Below, piece by piece: positions 6,786 through 12,697 of a stretch of DNA of 12,697 bases (positions are counted from its first letter, which is position 1; the number at the start of each line of letters is the position of its first letter). The stretch is from Spirochaetaceae bacterium (GTDB lineage: Bacteria > Spirochaetota > Spirochaetia > Treponematales > Breznakiellaceae). The position numbers and the translations under genes are program-made. The DNA is taken from NCBI GenBank assembly GCA_031280705.1, contig JAITGJ010000108.1, positions 1-12,697 of the forward strand, written 5' to 3'. Under the pieces are notes generated by a model. It ran no database searches. It was not told the DNA's origin and worked only from the letters and a program-made list of their open reading frames with translations.

Positions 6786-7673
6786 TCAAACCGGGCCTGC
6801 CCCAAAATTCAGTTTTGAAAGTGCCTCAAGCTGCTTTTTCAAGCCTTTTATCGTTAACCTTCGGCGTAAAACACGTATTTCTGAAGGAATTTTTTTGTCC
6901 GCATCCCCGCTAAAAAGCCGGGACGCCGCCACCCGTACCTGCGCCCACGGCGAATCGTCAAAAATAACCTTGACGTTGTCCGGCGTATACGCCGGGTTTA
7001 CCCAGGAAAAAAGCACTCCCGGCGTGGCAAGCAGGCCCGGCGGGCGAAGAATCACCGCCGCCGCATAGGCGCCGCCGCCGTCGGGTACCTGATCGGAAGC
7101 CGTGTAATGCACCGCTCCCGCGTGCCCCCCGGCGCGGAGCGCCGCCTCGAAGATCGCTTGCAGGTCCGCGGTGGTATTGTCATCAACCATAAAAAGAACT
7201 TCCCCGCCTCCGGCAAGCAGCGCGGCGGCCCTGCCCGCACGGTATATATCGGTTTGTATATCCGTCTGGAAAAATACCGGATCGCCGGACTGGGCTTCTA
7301 CATCCATACGGCCCGTAAAGACGCCCACGGGAATATCCGGGCGGTCTTCCAGGTAGTTCCGGCTTTCCCGGTAAAAACTCCAGGGGAAAAAAACGCAGTA
7401 GGGATAGGGCGCGGCGGTGTTTATGGCGAATACCGCCACTTCGGACTCAAGCCCGCTGATAATATTGACATTTTTTACGGGCCTGAAAAAAGCGAGCGCG
7501 GTTTTGAGCCGCGCAAAACGAATACGCCGCGCGCCATACGCAATATCAAAGGCTTCATCGGTAATGACGACAATGGGAGCGCGGGAAAAAAACACCGCCA
7601 GAACGGTTCCGGCGGCAAGAAGCGGAATTCCGAGCAGAATGACCGCGGCCAGAACACGCTTCTTTTTTTCCAT
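6786..7673 (-). CDS. Unrecognised membrane-anchored protein, possibly periplasmic-binding-protein-like
   Basis: A 295-residue protein I cannot name. It starts MEKKKR and then has one hydrophobic segment (residues ~7-28) that could be an uncleaved anchor or a signal peptide; the rest should lie in the periplasm. The body alternates predicted strands and helices (APIVVITDEAFDI, EVAVFAINTA, IPVGVFTGR, EVLFMVDDN, AAVILRPPG, NVKVIFDDS), which recalls a type I periplasmic-binding fold, but no family motif is decisive. The C-terminus is basic (LRRRLTIKGLKKQLEALSK). A longer frame opens near 8006 but passes through two hairpins and a promoter, so ATG 7673 is chosen. There is no Shine-Dalgarno; TATAAT ends six bases before the ATG. 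It is a single gene ending 49 bases before the flaA promoter on the same strand. Confidence 0.75.
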   Translation of the reverse strand: MEKKKRVLAAVILLGIPLLAAGTVLAVFFSRAPIVVITDEAFDIAYGARRIRFARLKTALAFFRPVKNVNIISGLESEVAVFAINTAAPYPYCVFFPWSFYRESRNYLEDRPDIPVGVFTGRMDVEAQSGDPVFFQTDIQTDIYRAGRAAALLAGGGEVLFMVDDNTTADLQAIFEAALRAGGHAGAVHYTASDQVPDGGGAYAAAVILRPPGLLATPGVLFSWVNPAYTPDNVKVIFDDSPWAQVRVAASRLFSGDADKKIPSEIRVLRRRLTIKGLKKQLEALSKLNFGAGPV

Positions 7674-7679
7674 GGGGTG

Positions 7680-7708
7680 ATTATAGGGGCCTTCCCGCTC
7701 CCTGTCTA
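7680..7708 (-). promoter_or_regulatory. Promoter of the 7673 gene, leaderless geometry
   Basis: On the minus strand TAGACA (7708-7703), 17 bases, then a consensus TATAAT (7685-7680). Only six bases (CACCCC) lie between the -10 box and ATG 7673, so the expected start point is the ATG itself. There is no room for a ribosome binding site in the transcript. Confidence 0.75.
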
Positions 7709-7744
7709 CAAACGGCGGCCCCCTCCCCCAGCCAAATCCCGCGC

Positions 7745-7773
7745 TGGGTTTTGCGGATCTGCCGCAAAACCCA
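7745..7773. repeat. Perfect 12-bp hairpin, first of two in the divergent intergenic region
   Basis: TGGGTTTTGCGG, loop ATCTG, exact complement. It lies between the divergent promoters of the 7673 gene and thyX and lacks a T-tract, so it would not act as a classical terminator for either. Confidence 0.7.
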
Positions 7774-7774
7774 A

Positions 7775-7806
7775 GCCCGCAATTCGCAGGGAGGCGGATT
7801 GCGGGC
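7775..7806. repeat. 9-bp hairpin, second of the pair
   Basis: GCCCGCAAT and its exact complement flank a 14-base loop that contains AGGGAGG. It begins one base after the previous hairpin and ends just before the region where a thyX -35 box would lie. Confidence 0.6.
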
Positions 7807-7808
7807 AC

Positions 7809-7838
7809 CTTCCACTCCCGGGAATTTTCCTCTATAAT
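7809..7838 (+). promoter_or_regulatory. Candidate promoter of the thyX operon
   Basis: A consensus TATAAT (7833-7838) has no good -35 partner: only weak CTTCCA or TTCCAC at 18 or 17 bases. Transcription would start near 7845, leaving a structured leader of about 97 bases before thyX. The weak -35 suggests that an activator or another sigma factor takes part. Confidence 0.45.
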
Positions 7839-7844
7839 GGATTT

Positions 7845-7941
7845 GTCCGGAAATGCCGGGAGGCGTGCTGCCGGACGGATAATTTCCGTGTGTCTTATCC
7901 AGAGGCCCGCTACGGCGCGGCCGGGCTGGAGGGAGGGGTTT
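7845..7941 (+). promoter_or_regulatory. Structured 5' leader of thyX with three consecutive stem-loops
   Basis: Three short stems tile the leader: GTCCGG/CCGGAC (7845-7876), GGATAA/TTATCC (7877-7900, directly abutting) and GCCCG/CGGGC (7905-7926). The third ends two bases before the purine-rich ribosome binding site (7928-7938). The first stem begins at the predicted transcription start. It matches no riboswitch class that I recognise; a cis-regulatory role is inference. Confidence 0.35.
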
Positions 7942-8784
7942 ATGGCGCATTGTGTGGTTCCCGCGGCCGAGGCGATTCTGGACCGGGAATTTCCCGTGCT
8001 GGACAAGGGCTTTGTGCGGCTGGTGGATTATATGGGCAGCGATGAGCGGGTGGTCCAGGCGGCGCGGGTATCCTACGGGCAGGGCACAAAAAGCTACCGG
8101 GAAGACGCGGGGCTTATCGACTATCTCCTCAGACACCGGCACACCTCGCCCTTTGAACAGATCGTACTGACCTTCCATATCAAACTGCCCATTTTTATCG
8201 CGCGGCAGATGGTCCGCCACCGGACGGCGAGCCTTAACGAAGTATCCGGGCGGTATTCGGTCATGAAGGATGAATGTTACCTCCCCGCGCCGGACGATCT
8301 TGCCCTGCAAAGTACCGATAACAAACAGGGCCGTTCTTCCGAACCGGTGGACGCTTCCCTTGCGGCGGAAGTACGCGCGGCCCTCGAAGCCGGACAGCGC
8401 CGCGCCTATGATGAGTACGCCGCCCTGATAGAGCGGGGAATCGCCCGGGAACTGGCCCGGATAAATCTGCCCCTTTCGCTGTATACCGAGTGGTACTGGG
8501 AAATGGACCTCCACAACCTGTTTCACTTTCTGGAACTCCGCATGGACAGCCATGCCCAGCTTGAAATCCGCCGGTATGCGGAAGTGATGTTTGAAATCGC
8601 CCAAAAAGTCGCGCCGCGCTGCTGTGAGTCATTTGAGCGGCACCTTTTGGGAAGCGTTACTTTTTCGCGGGACGAAATGGCCGAACTCCGCCGGCGGCTC
8701 GAAGGCGGCGCGGACGGAGACACGTTGAGCGGGAAAGCCCGCGAACGGTTCGCGGAAAAAATCGCCTCCGGGAGGCAGTTATGA
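7942..8784 (+). CDS. thyX: Flavin-dependent thymidylate synthase ThyX
   Basis: Cytosolic FAD enzyme that methylates dUMP to dTMP using methylene-tetrahydrofolate and NADPH. The product is 280 residues. The diagnostic ThyX motif RHRTASLNEVSGRYS spans 92-106. Other family blocks are AARVSYGQGTKS (~40-51), LLRHRHTSPFEQ (62-73) and the substrate-binding C-terminal half LPLSLYTEWYWEMDLHNLFHFLELR with HAQLEIRRYA. ATG 7942 is preferred over an in-frame ATG at 7837 because GGAGGGAGGGG ends three bases before it and the extra residues encode a leader with hairpins. Its stop overlaps the next start as ATGA, so the following gene is translationally coupled. It is the first gene of a five-gene operon. 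Confidence 0.97.
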   Translation: MAHCVVPAAEAILDREFPVLDKGFVRLVDYMGSDERVVQAARVSYGQGTKSYREDAGLIDYLLRHRHTSPFEQIVLTFHIKLPIFIARQMVRHRTASLNEVSGRYSVMKDECYLPAPDDLALQSTDNKQGRSSEPVDASLAAEVRAALEAGQRRAYDEYAALIERGIARELARINLPLSLYTEWYWEMDLHNLFHFLELRMDSHAQLEIRRYAEVMFEIAQKVAPRCCESFERHLLGSVTFSRDEMAELRRRLEGGADGDTLSGKARERFAEKIASGRQL

Positions 8785-9689
8785 CCGGACCTATACTTGT
8801 CGTTCTGGCCGCCGGTATGGGAAGCCGTTACGGCGGCCTTAAACAGATGGACCGGATCGGTACAAGCGGCGAAGTGCTGCTTGATTATTCGGTGTATGAC
8901 GCGAAACGCTCCGGTTTTGCCCGGGCGGTATTTATCATTCGCAAGGATATTGAGGCGGATTTCCGGGAACTTGTGCTCCGCCGTATCGGCGCGTTTTTTC
9001 CCTGCGATGTGGCTTTTCAGGAACTGGACAGCCTGATTCCGGAAACGGCCCGCGCGGCGGCAAAACAGGCGGGCCGGAGCAAACCCTGGGGCACCGCGCA
9101 CGCGCTTCTCTGCGCGGAAGAACATATTGACGCGCCGTTTGCCATCATCAACGCCGATGATTTTTATGGCCGGGAGGCGTTCGCGGCCCTGGGCGCGTAT
9201 CTTTCCAAAACCCCGGTGAGCGGCGGGGCTATCGTGCCCTACGCGCTCCATAAAACGCTGAGCCCTGAAGGTTCCGTTACCCGCGGGGTTTGCGAGATAC
9301 GGGATGATTATCTGGCGTCGGTGGATGAACTTACCGCTATTGCGCGGGAAGCCGACGGAAAAATTTACAACGGGGGCGTTACGGGCCGCATGCTTCCCGA
9401 TGACACGCCGGTATCCATGAACTGCTGGGGTTTTTCCCCGTCAATTTTTCCCCCGCTCCGGCGTTATTTTGATGATTTTCTCGCGGTGAAAAGCGGGGAG
9501 CCGAAAAGCGAGTGCTATCTCCCCATGGCCGCCGACTGGATGATACGCGAGGGGATTTTGCGTTTCCGTCCGCTCTGGGCGGACGCACAGTGGTTCGGCG
9601 TTACGTACCGGGAGGACCGGGAAAACGCGGCGCGCCGCATCGCGGAGCTTGCCGCCGCGGGCGTATATCCTCCCGCGCTTTGGGCGTGA
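8781..9689 (+). CDS. Nucleotidyltransferase (sugar-phosphate NTP-transferase family)
   Basis: A 302-residue Rossmann-like nucleotidyltransferase. The N-terminal nucleotide-binding loop is LAAGMGSRYGGLKQ (9-22), the GxGxR...K signature of the GT-A-type pyrophosphorylases. KPWGTAHALL (101-110) and NADDFYG (124-130), whose Asp126 should bind Mg2+, complete the active site. It lacks the C-terminal beta-helix of GlmU-type enzymes. The C-terminal part has YNGGVTGRMLPDDTPVSMNCWGF and ECYLPMAADWMI. It probably activates a sugar phosphate or similar alcohol phosphate with an NTP; the substrate cannot be read from the sequence. Its start overlaps the thyX stop, and the next gene begins 13 bases after its stop. 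Confidence 0.88.
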   Translation: MTGPILVVLAAGMGSRYGGLKQMDRIGTSGEVLLDYSVYDAKRSGFARAVFIIRKDIEADFRELVLRRIGAFFPCDVAFQELDSLIPETARAAAKQAGRSKPWGTAHALLCAEEHIDAPFAIINADDFYGREAFAALGAYLSKTPVSGGAIVPYALHKTLSPEGSVTRGVCEIRDDYLASVDELTAIAREADGKIYNGGVTGRMLPDDTPVSMNCWGFSPSIFPPLRRYFDDFLAVKSGEPKSECYLPMAADWMIREGILRFRPLWADAQWFGVTYREDRENAARRIAELAAAGVYPPALWA

Positions 9690-9702
9690 GGCCGGCGCGT
9701 CT

Positions 9703-10902
9703 ATGCTGAAACTGCCGCTGCCGTTATGGACGGAAGGGTTTAGCCAGGATGACCTTGCATCCTGTAAAGACAGCATAAACGCCTACAATATTCAGAGCCT
9801 TTCGCTTTTAAGCCTCGTAACCGTATTTTTGCTGGGCGCGTGTTCCATTGTTCCCCTGGTGATAGAAAAGCTGCCGTACCGTTTTATGGCATACCTCGCG
9901 GCGGCGCTGGCGGAACTGGTTATTCACGGGTGTTCCCGCGCCGCCCGGCGCAGACAGTGCGGGCGCGGCGTTTTTTATGCGCTGTTTACGGTGTTTTTTT
10001 TGACCCTTATGGCGCTGGGGTTTTATACGGGCATTGTCGTCTGGCGCGATCAGCATACCGTAATGGCGCTTTTGTTCCTTGTTTATTCCCAGTCGCTTTT
10101 TGTTGTTGATTTCTTTTTCAGCGCGGCGCTCAATTTTGCGACGGCGGTGGTTTTTTCCCATTTTACGCTGCGGCTGAAACCGCCCATGATTGGAGAAATC
10201 GACGCGTTTTATATCTGGATTACCGCAATACTCGCTCTGGCGCTCAACCGGTACCTGCGCCATGTGGTCATCAAGGAAATGATTTCTTCCCGGCGCCTTG
10301 CGGCGGAGCGCGACCGGTTCCGCGAGGAAAGCATTAAGGATGAACTGACCGGCCTTTCCAACCGCCGCGATTATCAAAACGCCGCAAAGTATTATATTTC
10401 GGTTTGTCAGCATGTGCACCAGACCGTCTGCGCCATCATGCTGGACGTGGATTTTTTCAAAAATTACAACGATTTTTACGGACACCAGAAGGGAGACGAG
10501 GCGCTCCAGGCGGTAGGAAAAGTGCTGAAAGATCTTGTTGCCGAAGAACAGGTTTTTGCCGCGCGGGTCGGCGGGGAAGAATTTATCGTGCTGTGGACGG
10601 AAAACCGCGTTACCGAAGCGGAACGGGTTGCCATCAAGATATGCCACCTGATCGCGAACCTCAAAATTCCCCACGAACGGTCCGAGGCCGCGCCGTTCCT
10701 TACGGTGAGCCTTGGCGTGTATATGCTCCGCGGCGGTTCCCGGGAAACAGAGGACGATCTCTACCGGGAGACGGACAATGCCCTGTACGCGGCAAAGGCG
10801 GGCGGCAGAAACTGTATCATGCTGCGTGATTCGGCGGACCGCTCCCTCAGAATGATAGAATTACTGCCGCCGGAAGAAAACATTGGCCGCCGGTCCTACT
10901 GA
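9703..10902 (+). CDS. Membrane diguanylate cyclase (GGDEF domain)
   Basis: A 399-residue inner-membrane protein that should make cyclic di-GMP from two GTP. The N-terminal half has about six hydrophobic segments (roughly 32-53, 60-76, 90-111, 116-133, 134-152, 168-184) and no known sensor domain, then a short coiled linker (~190-210). The GGDEF domain starts at DELTGLSNRRDYQ (213-225); the metal/GTP-binding part is LDVDFFKNYNDFYGHQKGD and the active site is RVGGEEF (288-294), an intact GGEEF form. No RxxD precedes it at the usual inhibitory-site distance, so product feedback is probably absent. ATG 9703 is chosen for MLKLPLPLWTEGF, with TGAGG 11 bases upstream; in-frame codons before it overlap the previous gene. 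A T8 run lies at 9994-10001. Confidence 0.93.
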   Translation: MLKLPLPLWTEGFSQDDLASCKDSINAYNIQSLSLLSLVTVFLLGACSIVPLVIEKLPYRFMAYLAAALAELVIHGCSRAARRRQCGRGVFYALFTVFFLTLMALGFYTGIVVWRDQHTVMALLFLVYSQSLFVVDFFFSAALNFATAVVFSHFTLRLKPPMIGEIDAFYIWITAILALALNRYLRHVVIKEMISSRRLAAERDRFREESIKDELTGLSNRRDYQNAAKYYISVCQHVHQTVCAIMLDVDFFKNYNDFYGHQKGDEALQAVGKVLKDLVAEEQVFAARVGGEEFIVLWTENRVTEAERVAIKICHLIANLKIPHERSEAAPFLTVSLGVYMLRGGSRETEDDLYRETDNALYAAKAGGRNCIMLRDSADRSLRMIELLPPEENIGRRSY

Positions 10903-10911
10903 GGGCAAACG

Positions 10912-11415
10912 GTGCAGGTAACCGGAAACGCGGACGCCGCCGCCTTCATTCTGACAGCTATTCTGTCGTTTATCCCGATTTCCGAACTGCGCGGCGGCAT
11001 TCCGTTCGCGCTTTCACAGGGTATTCCCTGGTACGCCGCCTGGCCCTTTGCCGCGGCGGTAAACGCGCTCGTGTCTCCCGGCGTATGGCTTTTTCTCTCC
11101 ACGCTGCACAAACTGTTCCTGCGCATGGTGTGGTACGAACGGATTTTTTCACGGTTTGTGGAACGCGCGCGGAAGAAGCTCCATCGGGGTATGGAAAAAT
11201 GGGGCTGGGCGGGCATTACTTTTTTTGTAGCGGTCCCGCTCCCCATTACGGGCGCGTGGACGGGCACCCTGGGCGCATGGGTGCTGGGACTTTCCCGCCG
11301 CCGGACATTTTTTGCGGTAACGCTTGGAGTCATCATTGCCGGGGGAATTGTTACCGCTGTCGTACTGTTCGGCATCGGCGCGGTGGATTTTTTTGTCAAA
11401 CGCGTACGGGTATAG
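10912..11415 (+). CDS. PF06695-type small multidrug export family membrane protein
   Basis: A 167-residue integral membrane protein. The motifs ELRGGIPFA (25-33) and AVPLPITGAWTGTLGAW (107-123) are those of the family named putative small multidrug export protein (PF06695, COG2426); the family's true substrate is not established. There are hydrophobic segments at about 10-32, 40-62, 100-127 and 133-158, with a basic loop (ERARKKLHRGMEKWG) between. The start is GTG, six bases after GAGGG; that ribosome site includes the stop of the cyclase gene. It is the fourth gene of the thyX operon. An antisense reading frame of similar extent is a shadow. Confidence 0.85.
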   Translation: MQVTGNADAAAFILTAILSFIPISELRGGIPFALSQGIPWYAAWPFAAAVNALVSPGVWLFLSTLHKLFLRMVWYERIFSRFVERARKKLHRGMEKWGWAGITFFVAVPLPITGAWTGTLGAWVLGLSRRRTFFAVTLGVIIAGGIVTAVVLFGIGAVDFFVKRVRV

Positions 11416-11436
11416 CCGGGGCGGACGGGGCGTGTG

Positions 11437-12279
11437 ATGATCATCGGCATTGACATAGGCAGTACCACGACCAAGGCGGTTTCTGTTGAAGAAGTGCCCG
11501 GCAGCGGGACGGACGACAGGCGACGGGTCATACGGAAAATAAAAACCCGCGCGGAAGACGCGGTAACGTCCGCCACGGGCGCTTTTGGCAAAATGATTGT
11601 AGAGAACAATATCCGCATGACGGATATTGAACGCATCATGATAACCGGGGCGGGAGCAGGCAAACTGACCGGAAATCTTTTCGGCATTCCCACGGAAAAG
11701 GTGGACGAAATACGGGCCATCGGTATTGGCGGCATGTTTCAGGCGCGGCGGGAAAACATTATCATCACCAATATCGGCACCGGAACGGCCATTATTGACG
11801 CGCAGCGCGACAGTATTGTGCATCTGGGCGGTTCGGGCGTGGGCGGCGGTACCATTCAGGGACTGGCAAAAAAACTGCTTCCCACTACAGATTTTAACGG
11901 GATCATGGAACTTGCCGCGGCCGGGGATCTGGGGCAGGTGGATCTTCGCCTGGGGGACATTATGGACACCTGGCTCAGTTTTCTCAACCGGGAATCTACC
12001 GCGTCAAATTTCGGCAAAATGCTTGACTCGGCCCGGAACGAGGATATTGCGCTCGGCATTATCAATATGGTATATCAGGTTATCGGAATGCTTTCCGTAT
12101 TTGCCGCAAAAAGCCGGAACACCGGACGGGTTGTCGTAACGGGAAACGGGAGCGATAATCCGCTCGGAAAACGGGTACTCGCGGAATTGACCGGAATGTA
12201 CAAAATCGAATTTGAGTATCCAGCCGATGCGGCGTATACCACGGCTATCGGCGCGGGACTGTCCTTCGCGGGGTTTTAG
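11437..12279 (+). CDS. coaW: Type II pantothenate kinase
   Basis: A 280-residue ASKHA-fold kinase that should phosphorylate pantothenate with ATP, the first step of coenzyme A synthesis. The order and spacing of motifs match staphylococcal CoaW: GIDIGSTTTK (phosphate-binding loop, 4-13), ITGAGAGKL (69-77), VDEIRAIGIGG (the Glu at 91 fits the family's catalytic base), NIGTGTAI (112-119), HLGGSGVGGGTIQGL (129-143), TDFNGIMELAAAGD with VDLRLGDI, and ASNFGKML (189-196). Most bacteria use type I or III enzymes, so type II is less usual. Members of the BcrA/BadF activase family share the first motif, but the rest excludes them. ATG 11437 is preferred to GTG 11434 because the GGACGGGG site ends six bases before it. 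It is the last gene of the thyX operon, 21 bases after its neighbour. Confidence 0.88.
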   Translation: MIIGIDIGSTTTKAVSVEEVPGSGTDDRRRVIRKIKTRAEDAVTSATGAFGKMIVENNIRMTDIERIMITGAGAGKLTGNLFGIPTEKVDEIRAIGIGGMFQARRENIIITNIGTGTAIIDAQRDSIVHLGGSGVGGGTIQGLAKKLLPTTDFNGIMELAAAGDLGQVDLRLGDIMDTWLSFLNRESTASNFGKMLDSARNEDIALGIINMVYQVIGMLSVFAAKSRNTGRVVVTGNGSDNPLGKRVLAELTGMYKIEFEYPADAAYTTAIGAGLSFAGF

Positions 12280-12371
12280 CCGTCTGGCCGTCTGTCATGC
12301 AGGGTAAAGGCCGGCGCCCGGCAGCTTCCGGCGCGCCGCGTTTACGGGCAATGCCGGTGCGGCGATCAAAG

Positions 12372-12605
12372 TTAGTCCAGGGTTTTATCCCGGTAATTCA
12401 GGTCCGTCCTGGTTCCGTATCCATTATTGTGCCAGAACCTGTTGCCCGTCCTGTTTTTTTTGAACGCGAGCAGAAATACCTTGCTTATTCCCTCCTGCTT
12501 TAATTTCCGCTCTGTTTTGTCAAGCAGTTTTTTCCCGATCCCGGCGTTCCGGCATTCACGGCGTACCATTAAATGATCAATAGAGTTGTTTAGAAACCTC
12601 AGTTT
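12372..12605 (-). pseudogene. Truncated GNAT-family N-acetyltransferase (C-terminal half)
   Basis: The open frame encodes the end of a GNAT domain: SIDHLMVRRECRNAGIGKKLLDKTERKLKQ contains motif A (R-N-A-G-I-G, the acetyl-CoA pyrophosphate loop), followed by GISKVFLLAFKKNRTGNRFWHNNGY, the motif-B strand and helix. The N-terminal half, usually 60-80 residues, is missing: upstream the frame passes into a perfect palindrome (12584-12615) and hits a stop at 12606-12608. An in-frame ATG at 12569 would give only 65 residues, too short to fold as a GNAT enzyme. No ribosome binding site is evident. It is convergent with coaW and was probably broken by insertion or recombination at the palindrome; the missing half could lie beyond the window. 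Confidence 0.75.
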
Positions 12606-12615
12606 CTAAACAACT
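12584..12615. repeat. Perfect 14-bp palindrome at the GNAT truncation point
   Basis: AGTTGTTTAGAAAC, loop CTCA, exact complement. It is AT-rich compared with its surroundings and lies exactly where homology to GNAT proteins ends. It has no T-tract after it on either strand. It may be the end of a palindromic repeat or of a mobile element reaching beyond the window. Confidence 0.75.
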
Positions 12616-12630
12616 TCCGTTAAAAAACGT

Positions 12631-12670
12631 AATTTCGCAGCCCCAAAGCGCAGCGCCGGGGCGAGAAATT
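12631..12670. repeat. Imperfect hairpin next to the palindrome
   Basis: AATTTC..GCCCC pairs with GGGGC..GAAATT, with a small asymmetric bulge (GCA against GA) and a GC-rich centre. It lies 15 bases beyond the 12584-12615 palindrome. The two hairpins may form one composite repeat unit. Confidence 0.5.
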
Positions 12671-12697
12671 GCAAGACTTGTGAAATAACCAACCGGG

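Noticed and set aside
7837..7941. Extension of thyX to an in-frame ATG at 7837
   Set aside because: That ATG overlaps the TATAAT box, and a strong ribosome site precedes ATG 7942.
7674..8006. Long upstream extension of the 7673 gene
   Set aside because: It crosses a consensus promoter, two hairpins and the start of thyX on the other strand, and the sequence is low-complexity.
10896..11735. A 279-codon minus-strand reading frame
   Set aside because: It is antisense to the PF06695 gene and coaW; its Ser/Thr/Pro/Arg-rich composition is that of a shadow frame.
12304..12345. Folded element after coaW (GTAAA/TTTAC closing GCCGG-CGC-CCGGC)
   Set aside because: The stems are only 5 bp in very GC-rich DNA and there is no T-tract, so chance pairing explains them.
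462..12461. Three T8 runs (462-469, 9994-10001, 12454-12461) as programmed frameshift or phase-variation sites
   Set aside because: Each encodes acceptable Lys- or Phe-rich residues in an intact frame, and no alternative frame continues usefully beyond them.

Overview
The window looks like chromosomal DNA from a GC-rich (well above 50 %) spirochaete, most likely a Treponema-type organism. The strongest pointer is an adjacent pair of exported FlaA-type flagellar sheath proteins, which belong to the periplasmic flagella of spirochaetes. A DUF2400/TIGR02757 protein (a family I recall as frequent in spirochaetes) fits the same picture. This is reading by eye, without database searches.

Left third (58-3790, minus strand): a purine-nucleotide cluster, purB -> guaB -> DUF2400. 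PurB makes IMP and AMP, GuaB draws IMP towards GMP, and the DUF2400 gene overlaps the end of guaB. The DUF2400 reading frame has no usual start codon where the conserved N-terminus begins; an ATT behind a strong Shine-Dalgarno is the best start. Between purB and the next gene lie divergent promoters, a perfect 14-bp hairpin and a run of ten G.

Middle (3953-7673): a plus-strand unrecognised protein built of two tandem beta-rich repeats, a convergent elongator tRNA-Met gene, two flaA genes in one minus-strand operon with a good promoter and terminator, and a membrane-anchored unrecognised protein with its own promoter.

Right part (7942-12279, plus strand): a tight five-gene operon: flavin-dependent thymidylate synthase thyX, a nucleotidyltransferase, a six-TM diguanylate cyclase, a PF06695-type membrane protein and a type II pantothenate kinase. 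The thyX leader holds three back-to-back stem-loops. The right edge has a truncated GNAT acetyltransferase, broken at a perfect 14-bp palindrome followed by a second hairpin, which could be a repeat or mobile-element border.

A recurring theme is promoter placement. For purB, the 3953 gene and the 7673 gene, the first base of the -35 hexamer lies exactly 35 nt before the A of ATG, and only one has even a weak Shine-Dalgarno. These genes probably give leaderless mRNAs, while guaB, both flaA genes and thyX have ordinary ribosome binding sites. No complete mobile element, CRISPR array or defence system was seen. No gap between genes exceeds 300 bases.
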